From: Burkholderiaceae bacterium
Lineage (GTDB): Bacteria > Pseudomonadota > Gammaproteobacteria > Burkholderiales > Burkholderiaceae_D
DNA length: 64,000 nucleotides
NCBI GenBank assembly: GCA_004298905.1
Contig: SCTK01000004.1
Coordinates: 124,001-188,000, forward strand
Direction of reading: 5' to 3'
Shown here: in pieces, positions 40,447-50,113 of the stretch
Layout of the letters: every line of letters starts with the position of its first letter
How positions within the stretch are numbered: the first letter of the stretch is position 1
The notes under the pieces: generated by a model
Seen by the model: only the letters and a program-made list of their open reading frames with translations
What the model was told of the DNA's origin: nothing
The model's database searches: none
Position numbers and translations under genes: made by a program

Positions 40447-40980
40447 TTATTTGTAGTTGATGTCGGCGCGGCGGTTTTCTTTCCAGGCGGCTTCATCGTT
40501 GCCTTGCGCGCGTGGTTTTTCTTCGCCAAAGCTCACGGCTTCCATCTGACCTTCAGCCACGCCCAGCGCAGCGAGCGCCTTGCGCACGGCTTCGGCGCGT
40601 TTCTGACCCAGGGCCAGATTATATTCGCGGCTGCCGCGCTCATCGGTATTGCCTTCGATGGCGATCTTGCGGCCGGGATTAGCGGTCAGATATTTTGCAT
40701 GCGCGTTGATGGTGGCGTTGAATTCGGACTTGATCACGAAACTGTCGTAATCGAAATAGATGCTGCGCGTGGCGAGCGGGCTGTTGGCATCCATCAACGG
40801 ATCTGCTGCACTTACCGGTGCGACTTTTGTCTGATCGTTGGCGGACGTGCTGTTATTGCCGCTGCTGCGATCTTCGATCTTCGCTTTCGGCTCATTGAGT
40901 GGAACATTGGAACAGGCCGCCAGAGCGAGGCCGATCAATGCCAGCAGTGCAGTCTTGTTCAAGGCGTTCAAGTTCAACAT
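40447..40980 (-). CDS. pal: Peptidoglycan-associated lipoprotein Pal
   Basis: This is a 177-residue outer-membrane lipoprotein. The lipobox is LALAACSN (Cys about residue 23), a Ser/Asn/Thr-rich linker follows, then the OmpA-like domain with YFDYDSFVIKSEF and IEGNTDERGSREYNLALGQK, which binds diaminopimelate in peptidoglycan. It works with TolB and the TolQRA motor in outer-membrane constriction. It is nine bases from tolB. Confidence 0.95.
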   Translation of the reverse strand: MLNLNALNKTALLALIGLALAACSNVPLNEPKAKIEDRSSGNNSTSANDQTKVAPVSAADPLMDANSPLATRSIYFDYDSFVIKSEFNATINAHAKYLTANPGRKIAIEGNTDERGSREYNLALGQKRAEAVRKALAALGVAEGQMEAVSFGEEKPRAQGNDEAAWKENRRADINYK

Positions 40981-40989
40981 GTCTTCCTC

Positions 40990-42279
40990 CTAGTTTTTGA
41001 AAAATGGACCCCAAACAGGGTCGCGTGTATCCACCGCGTTGATGCTGGGCAGGGTTTTGCGCAAGGTGCCATCAATGGAAACCATGGCAAGAATATCGAT
41101 GCGGTTGTTTTTACTTTCGTAAAGTATAAACCGCCCATTCGGTGAGAAGGTCGGCGAATCGTCATTCACGCCATCGGTGAGAACACGCTCATTGTGCGTC
41201 GACAGATCCATGATGGCGATTTGGTAGCGCCCGTCGCGGCGTGTCACGTAGGCTATCGTGTTGCTGCCGGGGTTGATGGCGGGGCGCACGTTGTAGTCAG
41301 TGCTGAAGGTGAGCCGCTCCGGCTCGCCACCGTTCGGTGAGACGCGATAGATCTGCGGCGAACCGCCACGGTCGGAAGTGAAATAGATATAACGGCCATC
41401 GGGCGAGAACACGGGATTGGTGTCGATACCGCTGCTGGTGGTGAGGCGGCGCAGATTGGAACCGTCGGCATTGATCAGATAAATTTGTTGCAGGCCGCTG
41501 CGCGAAAGCACCACTGCCAGTTGCGTGCCGTCGGGCGACCAGGCCGGGGCGCTGTTGCTGCCCTTGAAATTGGCGACCGGCATGCGCTTGCCGGTGGCGA
41601 TGACGTGCACGTAGATGACCGGCTTGCGGCTTTCAAACGAGACATAAGCCAGCTTGCGGCCATCGGCGGACCAGGCGGGCGAAATGATTGGCTCGTTCGA
41701 CAGCAGGGCTGGTTGGGGATTCTGACCGTCGATGTCAGCCACCAGCAATTCATAACGAGTGCCCTGTTTGGCGACATAGGCCATGCGCGTGCTGAAAATA
41801 CCGGGCTCGCCGATCAGTTTTTGATAGACGTAATCGGCAATCTGATGCGCGGTGAAACGCAGCAGCGCTGGCGTGGCCGCATAGGACAGGCTGCCAAGAT
41901 CACTTTGCTTGACGGTATCGAGCAAACGGAAGCGCACATCGAAGCGGCCATCGGCGAGCTTGGTGACGCTGCCGGCCACCAGTGCATCGGCACCACGATT
42001 CTGCCAATCGCCGAAACTGACTTGCGATGTCTCGGTCAGTGCGGAAGCTTCGGCGCCGGTGGGAATGGCTTTGAACAAACCGCTGCCCACCAGATCGTCG
42101 CGCACGATGGTGCTTATTTGCTGCGGCATTCCCGTTTCACCCCGGAACGGCGCAATCGCAATTGGAATCTGCTTGCCGCCGACACCCGAGATCTCAATTC
42201 GCAACTGGGCTTGCGCCGCGTGTGGCAGCAACAGAGTCAGCAGGACACCGCACAAGGTGAGGCAGAAATTTTTTGTCAT
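40990..42279 (-). CDS. tolB: TolB periplasmic propeller protein
   Basis: This is a 429-residue protein with a signal peptide ending near AAQAQ, the N-terminal domain (FRGETGMPQQISTIVRDDL) and a C-terminal six-bladed beta-propeller with repeated motifs such as SPAWSADGRKLAYVSFES, APAWSPDGTQLAVVLS and NPVFSPDGRYIYFTSD. It shuttles between Pal and TolA. Length is normal. It lies 56 bases after tolA. Confidence 0.95.
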   Translation of the reverse strand: MTKNFCLTLCGVLLTLLLPHAAQAQLRIEISGVGGKQIPIAIAPFRGETGMPQQISTIVRDDLVGSGLFKAIPTGAEASALTETSQVSFGDWQNRGADALVAGSVTKLADGRFDVRFRLLDTVKQSDLGSLSYAATPALLRFTAHQIADYVYQKLIGEPGIFSTRMAYVAKQGTRYELLVADIDGQNPQPALLSNEPIISPAWSADGRKLAYVSFESRKPVIYVHVIATGKRMPVANFKGSNSAPAWSPDGTQLAVVLSRSGLQQIYLINADGSNLRRLTTSSGIDTNPVFSPDGRYIYFTSDRGGSPQIYRVSPNGGEPERLTFSTDYNVRPAINPGSNTIAYVTRRDGRYQIAIMDLSTHNERVLTDGVNDDSPTFSPNGRFILYESKNNRIDILAMVSIDGTLRKTLPSINAVDTRDPVWGPFFKN

Positions 42280-42335
42280 GGAGAATCAAGAGGATGAACA
42301 CCAGGGGGCATTATAACCACCCCCTTGCAACACGC

Positions 42336-43142
42336 TTACTGCCCTTTGTCCAATGGATCGAATTCAAGTTCCAACGCCCGCGGATAAATTCCATTTTTTG
42401 GGCGCGGCAGCGGATCGGTTTTTCGAATTGCGCGCTCGACCGCTTCATCATAGGAAGGAATGCCGCTGCTCTTGATCAGCTTCGGCGCGCCCAGTAATTC
42501 GCCCGACGGCAACAGCCGAATCTGGAATAGTGCTTTCGGCCCCGGTTTCAAATCTGCCGGGACGTGGTAATTGATATTCGCCTTGATGGCTGCCGCCACC
42601 AGGCCTTCCCATTCCGGGCTGGGACTGCTGGTTTGCGCATCCGTGCCTGCTGGTTGGGGATTTTTGGACGTTGCTTGCAGGCGCTTCATTTCATCGGCGC
42701 GATTTTGTTCCTTCAGTTTTTCCAGCTGGATTTTTTCCTTTTGCTCTTTTTCCTTGCGTTCCTTTTCTTTGCGCTCTTTCTCCTGTTTTTCCTTCAGTTC
42801 CTGTTCTTTTTTCTTGCGCAATTTTTCCTGCTCCAGCGCGATGTCGGGTTTCTCGACCTTGGGCTCGATTTTTTCCGGTGGTGCAGGCGGGAGCGGCGTC
42901 ACCTTTTCGATGGGTTGCACAGGTTCCGGCACGGGTTGCGGCGCTTCCTGCAGTGGAATGCTGGACCACAATTCGGCTTCCACCGCGGCGGGTGTTTCGT
43001 TTTTCCAGCGGATGCCAACATAGAGAAACAGGAACAGCAACAGATGCATGCCCAGTGCGAACATGAAGGCACGGCCACTGCCTTTTTCCGGTGGCGGGGT
43101 GAGCCACAGTTCGTTGCCGAGGTAGAGTGGTTTGGTCGTCAT
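42336..43142 (-). CDS. tolA: TolA envelope protein
   Basis: This is a 268-residue protein. A cytoplasmic N-terminus is followed by a membrane span (AFMFALGMHLLLFLFLYVGI), then Pro/Glu/Lys-rich sequence and a long charged helix with repeats such as KEKERKEKERKEKEQKEK (about residues 105-150), then the C-terminal TolA_C-type domain ending near RALELEFDPLD. The frame continues far upstream through tolR; the ATG at 43142 gives the normal start. The helix is shorter than in E. coli, as often in betaproteobacteria. Confidence 0.93.
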   Translation of the reverse strand: MTTKPLYLGNELWLTPPPEKGSGRAFMFALGMHLLLFLFLYVGIRWKNETPAAVEAELWSSIPLQEAPQPVPEPVQPIEKVTPLPPAPPEKIEPKVEKPDIALEQEKLRKKKEQELKEKQEKERKEKERKEKEQKEKIQLEKLKEQNRADEMKRLQATSKNPQPAGTDAQTSSPSPEWEGLVAAAIKANINYHVPADLKPGPKALFQIRLLPSGELLGAPKLIKSSGIPSYDEAVERAIRKTDPLPRPKNGIYPRALELEFDPLDKGQ

Positions 43143-43159
43143 TGCGTTTGGGTGCCTGC

Positions 43160-43597
43160 TCAGACGCCGGTGGTACGCACCATCAGCCCAACGCGTTTGA
43201 CATTTTGTTTTTGCAGCGCGTCCATCACGGTCAGCACGGTATCGTATTTGACGTTGCGGTCGGCAGAGATGATGACCGGCTGGTCGGGGTTGAGGAGTTG
43301 CTGATCCTTGACGAATTTGATCAAAGCGTCCTGATTGACGCGGTGCTCGTCCGGGTGCTTGGCGTCGCGGATGCGCACCGTCATCAGTTTGTCGGATTGA
43401 ATCGTGATTTCGATCGGGGCGGTCGGCACCTGATTGCTCTTGCCCATGCTGGGCAGGTCGACCACGCCGGTGCTGATCATTGGCGAAGTCACCATGAAAA
43501 TCACCAGCAGCACCAGCATCACGTCGATGTAGGGCACGACGTTGATCTCGTTCATCATGCGGCGCTTGCTGCGGCTGGAGCGTTGGATGGTCGCCAT
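43160..43597 (-). CDS. tolR: TolR, ExbD-like motor protein
   Basis: This is a 145-residue bitopic protein. The N-terminal segment RSKRRMMNEINVVPYIDVML contains the key Asp in the membrane span that carries the proton path. The periplasmic domain has ISADRNVKYDTVLTVMDALQ. It forms the inner-membrane motor with TolQ. It starts two bases after the tolQ stop. Confidence 0.94.
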   Translation of the reverse strand: MATIQRSSRSKRRMMNEINVVPYIDVMLVLLVIFMVTSPMISTGVVDLPSMGKSNQVPTAPIEITIQSDKLMTVRIRDAKHPDEHRVNQDALIKFVKDQQLLNPDQPVIISADRNVKYDTVLTVMDALQKQNVKRVGLMVRTTGV

Positions 43598-43599
43598 GA

Positions 43600-44277
43600 T
43601 CAGCGCGATTGTCGTTGCAGAATATTGGAGAACTCTTCGATGAAACTTTCGAAGCGGATCGACAGGCGATCGATGTCGTGGGCAAAGCGGTTGTACGCGA
43701 CCACGGCAGGAATCGCGGCAAACAGGCCGATGGCAGTGGCGACCAGCGCTTCGGCGATACCGGGAGCGACGTTGGCCAGTGTGGCTTGCTGCACATTGGA
43801 CAGACCGCGGAATGAATTCATAATGCCCCACACCGTGCCGAACAGACCGACATAGGGACTGACCGAACCGGTCGACGCCAGAAAGGCGAGGTGCGCTTCA
43901 ATCGCATCCATCTCGCGTTGATAGGCGGCGCGCATGGCGCGGCGCGCACCGTCCACCACAGTGGTGCTGTCGCTGTGATGACTGCGCGCTTTGAGAAATT
44001 CGCGCATGCCGGCTTCAAAGATGCGCTCCAGCGCGCCGGTCTGACGGCGGTTACTCTGCGCATTTTGCAGTAGTGTGTTCAGATCGCCGGTGCTCCAGAA
44101 TTCTTTTTCGAAACGATTGGTTTGGCGTTTGGCCAGGCCAATGTTGATCCACTTGCGAAAGATGTAAGTCCACGACAGCAGCGAAACAACCAGCAGCAGG
44201 CCCATCACAAACTGCACCAGCACACTGGCATCGCTGATCAATGAAAAAATCGAGAGGTGGTCGGTGGTGACATTCAT
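43600..44277 (-). CDS. tolQ: TolQ, ExbB/MotA-like motor protein
   Basis: This is a 225-residue membrane protein with three spans. Motifs are VVSLLSWTYIFRKWINI, ASTGSVSPYVGLFGTVWGIM and GIAEALVATAIGLFAAIPAV with the conserved Thr residues of the ion path. The chosen ATG removes an 18-codon upstream extension. It lies ten bases after ybgC. Confidence 0.95.
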   Translation of the reverse strand: MNVTTDHLSIFSLISDASVLVQFVMGLLLVVSLLSWTYIFRKWINIGLAKRQTNRFEKEFWSTGDLNTLLQNAQSNRRQTGALERIFEAGMREFLKARSHHSDSTTVVDGARRAMRAAYQREMDAIEAHLAFLASTGSVSPYVGLFGTVWGIMNSFRGLSNVQQATLANVAPGIAEALVATAIGLFAAIPAVVAYNRFAHDIDRLSIRFESFIEEFSNILQRQSR

Positions 44278-44287
44278 GGCAGTGCGA

Positions 44288-44689
44288 TCAAGTTGAGGGA
44301 AGCCGTTCTCGGATGAATGGCGGGATTTCACAAGCGCTGAGTTTGCTTGGGCTCATACAGCAAATTTTCACGGTGGCCTTCGATACCGCTTCTTCTCCGC
44401 GCAGGATGCTTTGCTCAAACACAATGGTGGCGCGGCGCATTTCCTTGACGGTCACCGTCACCGTCAACTGATCGTCCAGCCGCGCCGCGCGCAGATAATC
44501 GACTTCAATGTGACGCACGGCAAATACGGTGTCGAGTTCTTGTGCCACGGCCACCTGATCGACATCCAACTGACGCAGCCACTCGGTGCGTGCACGCTCA
44601 TAAAATTTCAGATAGTTCGCGTAGTACACCACGCCACCGGCGTCGGTGTCCTCGTAATACACCCGGATCGGCAATGTGAACATGGACAA
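44288..44689 (-). CDS. ybgC: YbgC acyl-CoA thioesterase
   Basis: This is a 133-residue hotdog-fold thioesterase. The active-site motif YYEDTDAGGVVYYANYLKF with the catalytic Asp is complete, followed by ERARTEWLRQLDVDQ and the C-terminal ILRGEEAVSKATVKICCM. It acts on short acyl-CoA or acyl-ACP. It opens the ybgC-tolQRAB-pal run and is three bases from the ruvB stop. A second Met (residue 3) is an alternative start. Confidence 0.93.
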   Translation of the reverse strand: MSMFTLPIRVYYEDTDAGGVVYYANYLKFYERARTEWLRQLDVDQVAVAQELDTVFAVRHIEVDYLRAARLDDQLTVTVTVKEMRRATIVFEQSILRGEEAVSKATVKICCMSPSKLSACEIPPFIRERLPST

Positions 44690-44692
44690 ATT

Positions 44693-45739
44693 TTACTCGA
44701 ACAAGTTCGGTCCGCTATTACTGTTGGGCACCGTCAGGCCCAGATGCTGATAGGCAGACAGCGTGGCAATCCGGCCGCGCGGTGTGCGCTGCAGATAACC
44801 CTGCTGAATCAAATAGGGTTCGATCACATCTTCAATCGTGTCGCGTTCTTCACCGATGGCGGCGGCGAGGTTGTCCAGCCCGACCGGCCCGCCGGAGAAT
44901 TTGTTGATCACGGCGTCGAGCAATTTCTTGTCCATCACGTCAAACCCCGCGCCATCGACATCCAGCATTGCCAGCGCCGCATCGGCGATTTCTGCCGTGA
45001 TGGTGCCGTTGTGCTTGACCTCGGCAAAGTCGCGCACGCGGCGCAGCAGACGGTTGGCGATACGCGGCGTGCCGCGCGCGCGTTTGGCAATTTCCAGCGC
45101 GCCGTCGGGATGGATCGGCGCATGCAAGAGTGAGGCGGAACGCGTGACGATGCGCGTCAATTCCGGTGGCGTATAAAACTCCAGCCGCGCAACGATGCCA
45201 AAGCGATCGCGCAAGGGATTGGTCAGCATACCGGCGCGCGTGGTGGCGCCGACCAGCGTGAACGGTTGCAGATCAAGCTTGACCGAACGTGCTGCCGGAC
45301 CTTCGCCGATCATGATGTCGATCTGAAAGTCCTCCAGCGCCGGATAGAGAATTTCCTCCACCACGGGTGAGAGGCGATGAATCTCGTCGATGAACAGCAC
45401 GTCGTTGGCTTCGAGGTTGGTCAACAGCGCGGCCAGATCGCCCGCGCGTTCCAGCACGGGGCCGGAGGTCTGGCGCAGATTCACACCCATCTCGCGCGCA
45501 ATGATGTGGGCCAGCGTGGTCTTGCCCAGCCCCGGCGGGCCGAACAGCAACACGTGGTCGAGCGCTTCGCTGCGCTGACGCGCGGCTTGAATAAAAATTT
45601 CCAGTTGCCCGCGAATTTTTTCCTGGCCGACGTACTCATCCAGATGCTTCGGGCGCAGCGCACGTTCCACCGCTTCTTCATTGGGCGAAGCGGGGGTGGC
45701 CGAGATTAAACGATCAGTGAGGCGGTCGGGTTCGATCAT
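44693..45739 (-). CDS. ruvB: Holliday junction helicase RuvB
   Basis: This is a 348-residue AAA+ motor. It has the N-terminal [20 protein letters not shown], Walker [16 protein letters not shown], Walker [14 protein letters not shown], sensor region [20 protein letters not shown] and the C-terminal winged helix ending TPRGRIATL. The start overlaps ruvA by four bases. Confidence 0.97.
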   Translation of the reverse strand: MIEPDRLTDRLISATPASPNEEAVERALRPKHLDEYVGQEKIRGQLEIFIQAARQRSEALDHVLLFGPPGLGKTTLAHIIAREMGVNLRQTSGPVLERAGDLAALLTNLEANDVLFIDEIHRLSPVVEEILYPALEDFQIDIMIGEGPAARSVKLDLQPFTLVGATTRAGMLTNPLRDRFGIVARLEFYTPPELTRIVTRSASLLHAPIHPDGALEIAKRARGTPRIANRLLRRVRDFAEVKHNGTITAEIADAALAMLDVDGAGFDVMDKKLLDAVINKFSGGPVGLDNLAAAIGEERDTIEDVIEPYLIQQGYLQRTPRGRIATLSAYQHLGLTVPNSNSGPNLFE

Positions 45740-46308
45740 TTGGAAAGTGCTTTCAACGCCAGCTTGATGCCGTCCGATACCGTAGCACCCGCGGGCAGGG
45801 TTTTGGTGGCCGCCAGCGCTTCACGCTCCGAGTAACCCAGCGCCAGCAGGGCGTTGAGCACATCGTAACTGTGATCGTGGGCAGCACCGGAAACAGCTCC
45901 CAGGTCGGCACCCAGTTTACCTTTCAATTCCAGCAACAGACGTTCCGCTGTTTTCTTGCCGATGCCCGGTACCTTGATCAGCCGGTCGGCTTGCTGCAGC
46001 GTCACTGCCTGGGCCAGTTCGCCCGCGCTCATGCCGGACAATACCGCCAGCGCCGTGCGCGCACCAATGCCGGAGACCTTGATCAGTTCGCGAAAGGTTT
46101 GCCGCTCCTGCGCATTGGCAAAACCATACAGCAGATGAGCATCTTCACGCACCGTCAGATGGGTCAGCAGCGTCACGCGCTCTCCCGTCTGCGGCAGGCT
46201 GTAGAACGTGCTCATCGGCACATCGATTTCATAGCCCACGCCATTGACATCCACCAGCACGCGCGGCGGATTTTTTTCCAGCAGGGTTCCAGCAATGCGG
46301 CCGATCAT
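45736..46308 (-). CDS. ruvA: Holliday junction subunit RuvA
   Basis: This is a 190-residue protein with the N-terminal OB fold ([20 protein letters not shown]), the helix-hairpin-helix region with [20 protein letters not shown] and [19 protein letters not shown], and the flexible third domain that binds RuvB. Length is typical. There are 121 bases without a gene between it and ruvC upstream. Confidence 0.97.
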   Translation of the reverse strand: MIGRIAGTLLEKNPPRVLVDVNGVGYEIDVPMSTFYSLPQTGERVTLLTHLTVREDAHLLYGFANAQERQTFRELIKVSGIGARTALAVLSGMSAGELAQAVTLQQADRLIKVPGIGKKTAERLLLELKGKLGADLGAVSGAAHDHSYDVLNALLALGYSEREALAATKTLPAGATVSDGIKLALKALSK

Positions 46309-46429
46309 GGGGTGCTTGAGGTGAAAGTTGATGCGAAAAAATGATGCGCGATCATAGCATCTGCGATAGCGCCGCTAACCAGCGGCTTGGGCTCGTTTTT
46401 TGAGCGCCTAGCCGATGGGCTATGCAGAG

Positions 46430-46975
46430 CTAACCAATCAAGCGCCCACCCTTGACGCGATAGCCGCGTTTGGCGAGGCCGGGCGCGAGGCTGCCGAGTT
46501 GTTGCAGCGTGCTGCCTGCATGGGCATGACAAATCGCACAGGCAAGCGCATCGGCGGCGTCGGCCTGCGGGGTGCCGGGCAGCTTGAGCAGACGCACCAC
46601 CATCTCTTGCACCTGTTCCTTTTTTGCCTTGCCGTGCCCGGCGGTGGCTTGCTTGACTTGCAGCGCGGTGTATTCATGCACCGGCAGTGTCGCCAACACC
46701 AGCGCTGCCAGTGCCGCGCCACGCGCTTGCCCAAGCAGCAGGGTGGATTTTGGATTGACGTTGACGAAGACGATTTCCACTGCCGCGCAGTCCGGTTTGT
46801 GTTCCTGTGCGACCTGGGCAATGCCCTGCACGATGGTGTGAATTCGCTCGGCCAGCGTGCTGTCGGTATCGGTGCGAATCACACCGGACGCAACGTATTG
46901 CAGCGCGCTGCCGCGTTGCTCGATGATGCCAAAGCCGGTGCGTTGCAAACCGGGGTCGATGCCGAGGATGCGCAT
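46430..46975 (-). CDS. ruvC: Holliday junction resolvase RuvC
   Basis: This is a 181-residue nuclease. The acidic active site is present: Asp in [16 protein letters not shown], Glu in [20 protein letters not shown], and the late Asp pair in [17 protein letters not shown]. The family motif for junction binding is complete. It is the first gene of the ruvC-ruvA-ruvB order. Confidence 0.96.
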   Translation of the reverse strand: MRILGIDPGLQRTGFGIIEQRGSALQYVASGVIRTDTDSTLAERIHTIVQGIAQVAQEHKPDCAAVEIVFVNVNPKSTLLLGQARGAALAALVLATLPVHEYTALQVKQATAGHGKAKKEQVQEMVVRLLKLPGTPQADAADALACAICHAHAGSTLQQLGSLAPGLAKRGYRVKGGRLIG

Positions 46976-47068
46976 TAGGGGTGAGCCAACGAGCTTGTGT
47001 GCGGCTTGCTGAGAAAGGCAGTGCGCAGTGGCAAGGTGGTGTGTTCGGCGAAACGTTTCATGATGGCG

Positions 47069-48145
47069 TTATGGTGCGGCATTTCCTGTGATCTTGTCGA
47101 TCATTTTCTTTACCGCCGCCATTTGCCGACCGGTTTTTTTCGCGTAGTTGGCGTCGTCGTAACCCCACCAATCCCAGCAGCCTTTGGGGTTGCTGCCAAA
47201 GGCATCGAAAATATCCCAGAAGGCTTTGGGTGAGCGTTGCGCTTGCGGATAGAGGACGATGATGTGGTTGCTGTCGGCCCAGGCGTTGTAGCCGGCATGC
47301 TTGACGAAAGTATCGCCATAGGTGACGGTGTGCCAACCCTTGCGGTAGGTGTGGGTAGGGTACTGGAGGCAGCCGTGAAAGGCTACGTGTAGTTTGCAGG
47401 CGGCGCCGCTGTCGCAGTCGGCGGGCACGTAGACCCAACCGGTGTTGGCCATGCTGTGGTCGTTGGGGTGGTCGATGAATGCGGCTTGATCGAATTCAAG
47501 CAAGTGACCGGGGAGCGTGCCATTGGTCTTCGGGTTCAATGTCCCATAAATCCATTGCAGAATTTCACCGGCGGCATCTTCATGGCAATCGTTGATGTAG
47601 GGATCCCCCTTGAACGCACACGCGCTGCCAAAATTCAGTGTCGGCATGGAATGTTGTGCGCGCGTGTCCTTGTGGTGGAAAATATTGGCAGCGGGCGTGA
47701 AATGCTTGTAGTAATTTTCCAGCGCATCCATCACTGGTTGCCGGTTGACGGTGTCGGCCGTACTGGAGAACAACCAGATTTTTTGCTGCGCCAGATGCGC
47801 GACGGGATCGATGGTGCCACCGTTGGCATGGGTCTGGGTGGTGGCGACCAATTGGTTTACATCGATCGGCGTGGTCGCTGACATGCAGGGCCCCAGCGCT
47901 TGCGAGAGCAAACCGTGCGCACAAAAATACGGCCCGCCCGCAACCACGCCTGCGCCTTTCATGATCGAAGAAAACGCGACATCCATTTGCACCGCCATAT
48001 AGCCGCCGGAAGAAATCCCGGACACCGAGGTTTGCTGGATATCGACATGGTAGCTTTGCAGCGCCGGTGCGGCGGTGAGCGACGCGCTCACTGCAAGCAG
48101 CGTGCTGCCGGTCAGGCGTGCAATGATTTTTCTTGAGCGCAACAT
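47069..48145 (-). CDS. Secreted PHB-depolymerase-like esterase
   Basis: This is a 358-residue secreted protein with a signal peptide near residues 1-26. The nucleophile elbow is SGISSGGYMAVQMDVAF (Ser in GISSGG), the oxyanion or lid region is CKLHVAFHGCLQ, and the late part WADSNHIIVLYPQAQRS has the catalytic-acid type pattern. The arrangement with SSGG and HGCLQ matches the Penicillium-type poly(3-hydroxybutyrate) depolymerases. Several cysteines should form disulfides. No PHB synthesis gene is nearby, so whether it acts on extracellular polymer or a different ester is open. Confidence 0.82.
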   Translation of the reverse strand: MLRSRKIIARLTGSTLLAVSASLTAAPALQSYHVDIQQTSVSGISSGGYMAVQMDVAFSSIMKGAGVVAGGPYFCAHGLLSQALGPCMSATTPIDVNQLVATTQTHANGGTIDPVAHLAQQKIWLFSSTADTVNRQPVMDALENYYKHFTPAANIFHHKDTRAQHSMPTLNFGSACAFKGDPYINDCHEDAAGEILQWIYGTLNPKTNGTLPGHLLEFDQAAFIDHPNDHSMANTGWVYVPADCDSGAACKLHVAFHGCLQYPTHTYRKGWHTVTYGDTFVKHAGYNAWADSNHIIVLYPQAQRSPKAFWDIFDAFGSNPKGCWDWWGYDDANYAKKTGRQMAAVKKMIDKITGNAAP

Positions 48146-48212
48146 GAGGCACCTCTCGATCGCCAGCGTTCGATTTGAATTTTGTGGCCAAGCAAGCTGC
48201 CATTGTAGGCAA

Positions 48213-48240
48213 CAAAAAAGCTCCCGCAGGAGCTTTTTTG
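48213..48240 (-). terminator. Rho-independent terminator after purH
   Basis: A perfect 12-bp stem (48213-48224 with 48229-48240) with loop CGCA has A/T runs on both sides, so it can act in either direction. It is 26 bases downstream of the purH stop. Confidence 0.88.
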
Positions 48241-48266
48241 CTTGAGTGGAGATTTGTGCGTGTGTA

Positions 48267-49853
48267 TCAGTGGCGGAAATGGCGCACGCCAGTTAACACC
48301 ATGACAATGCCACGTTCGTTGGCGGCGGCGATTACTTCATCGTCGCGCATTGAGCCGCCGGGATGGATGACGCAGGTGGCGCCCGCATCGACCACGACAT
48401 CGAGACCATCGCGGAAGGGGAAGAACGCATCCGACGCTACCGCAGAACCGGCCAGGCTCAGGCCCGCGTTTTCCGCCTTGATGCTGGCGATGCGCGCCGA
48501 GTCGATGCGGCTCATCTGGCCCGCGCCCACGCCGAGGGTCATGCCGTTGGCGCAAAAAACAATGGCGTTGCTCTTGACGAACTTGGCGACCTTCCAGGCG
48601 AATAGCAAGTCTTGCATTTGCTGTGGCGTCGGTTGCTTGACGGTGACGACTTTCAGATCGGTCGCGCTGATTTCATGATTGTCGGCGCTTTGAATCAACA
48701 GACCGGAACCGACACGCTTGATATCGTGCGCATTCAAGCCGCGTTCCCAGTCCGTTTTGCCGTCGCGCTTCACACCCTCCAGCGAAATTTCCAGCACGCG
48801 CGTGTTGGCCTTGGCAGCGAAGATGGCGCGCGCTTCGTCGGTGTAAGCAGGTGCGATCAAGACTTCGACGAATTGCTTGGCGACCAATTGCGCGGCCGCG
48901 CCATCGACCACACGGTTGAAAGCGATGATGCCGCCGAAGGCCGACGTGGGATCAGTCTTGAATGCTTTTTCATAAGCCAGTGCGGCCGTATCGCCCGTGG
49001 CCACGCCGCAGGGATTGGCGTGCTTGATGATGACGCAGGCGCAGTCAGAAAACGACTTCACGCATTCCCACGCCGCATCGGCATCAGCGATGTTGTTGTA
49101 CGACAGTTCCTTGCCCTGCAATTGTTTTGCCGTCACCAGCGATCCGGGCGCGGGATAGAGATCGCGATAGAAGGCGGCTTCTTGATGCGGATTTTCGCCG
49201 TAGCGCAGGTCTTGCAGTTTGATGAAGTTGGCATTCGATTGCGTGGGAAAGCATGAACGCGTGCCGTCAGCCTGCAAACCCGACAGGTAGTTGCTGATGG
49301 CAGCGTCATACTGCGCGATGCGGTTGAAGGCCGCGATCGACAACGCGAATTTGGTCGCGTCGCTGAGCGTGCCGTTAGCTTTGAGCTGCGCCAGCACGTC
49401 GGCATATTGCGAGGCGTCGGTGAGCACGCCGACATCTTTCCAGTTCTTTGCGGCCGAGCGCACCATGGCCGGGCCGCCGATGTCGATATTCTCGATCGCA
49501 TCTTCCAGCGTGCAACCAGGTTTGGCGACCGTCGCTTCAAACGGATACAGATTCACCACCAGCAGGTCAATCGTGCCGATGCCGTGTTTCTCAATCGCCG
49601 CCACATGTTCCGGCAGATCGCGCCGCGCCAGCAAGCCACCGTGAATTTTCGGGTGCAGCGTTTTGACACGACCATCGAGCATTTCCGGAAAGCCGGTGTA
49701 GTCGGCCACCTCGGTGACAGGCACGCCCTTCTCGGCCAGCAATTTGGCCGTGCCGCCGGTAGACAGAATTTTCACGCCCAGCGCGTGCAGGCCCTGGGCC
49801 AGTTCCAGAACGCCGGTTTTGTCCGAGACGCTAATGAGGGCTTGTTTGATCAT
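48267..49853 (-). CDS. purH: AICAR transformylase / IMP cyclohydrolase
   Basis: This is a 528-residue bifunctional enzyme for the last two steps of IMP synthesis. The N-terminal MGS-like cyclohydrolase domain has [18 protein letters not shown] and [19 protein letters not shown]; the transformylase domain has [28 protein letters not shown] and [19 protein letters not shown] near the end. Length is typical. It follows fis by 26 bases and ends before a strong terminator. Confidence 0.97.
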   Translation of the reverse strand: MIKQALISVSDKTGVLELAQGLHALGVKILSTGGTAKLLAEKGVPVTEVADYTGFPEMLDGRVKTLHPKIHGGLLARRDLPEHVAAIEKHGIGTIDLLVVNLYPFEATVAKPGCTLEDAIENIDIGGPAMVRSAAKNWKDVGVLTDASQYADVLAQLKANGTLSDATKFALSIAAFNRIAQYDAAISNYLSGLQADGTRSCFPTQSNANFIKLQDLRYGENPHQEAAFYRDLYPAPGSLVTAKQLQGKELSYNNIADADAAWECVKSFSDCACVIIKHANPCGVATGDTAALAYEKAFKTDPTSAFGGIIAFNRVVDGAAAQLVAKQFVEVLIAPAYTDEARAIFAAKANTRVLEISLEGVKRDGKTDWERGLNAHDIKRVGSGLLIQSADNHEISATDLKVVTVKQPTPQQMQDLLFAWKVAKFVKSNAIVFCANGMTLGVGAGQMSRIDSARIASIKAENAGLSLAGSAVASDAFFPFRDGLDVVVDAGATCVIHPGGSMRDDEVIAAANERGIVMVLTGVRHFRH

Positions 49854-49879
49854 ATTGCTCTTTCAATGGTGTGCTGATC

Positions 49880-50113
49880 CTAAATCAATCCATGCTGCTG
49901 CAATTTCTTGCGCAGGGTGTTGCGGTTGATGCCGAGCAGGGCGCTGGCTTCCGATTGGTTGCTGTTGGTGTGCTGCATGACGAATTCCAGCAGCGGACGT
50001 TCCACCGTCAGAATCATCATGTCGTACAACGCGTGCGGGCGTTCGCCGTCCAGATCCTTGAAATACTTTTCCAGACTTTTGCGCACGCAATCTTCAATGG
50101 ATTGTTTGCTCAT
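49880..50113 (-). CDS. fis: Fis-like nucleoid protein
   Basis: This is a 77-residue protein with the Fis architecture: an N-terminal arm, then RPLLEFVMQHTNSNQSEASA and the helix-turn-helix SEASALLGINRNTLRKKLQQ at the C-terminus. It overlaps dusB by four bases (ATGA), the conserved dusB-fis order of proteobacteria. The frame upstream is open for 35 codons inside dusB but lacks a sensible start. Confidence 0.95.
   Translation of the reverse strand: MSKQSIEDCVRKSLEKYFKDLDGERPHALYDMMILTVERPLLEFVMQHTNSNQSEASALLGINRNTLRKKLQQHGLI

Noticed and set aside
42690-42860. Short tandem repeats
   Set aside because: They encode the Lys/Glu-rich helix of TolA and are not a CRISPR or non-coding array.
43143-43796. 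Long upstream extension of the tolA frame
   Set aside because: The extension runs through tolR in another frame; it contains no domain, and the ATG at 43142 gives the usual TolA N-terminus.
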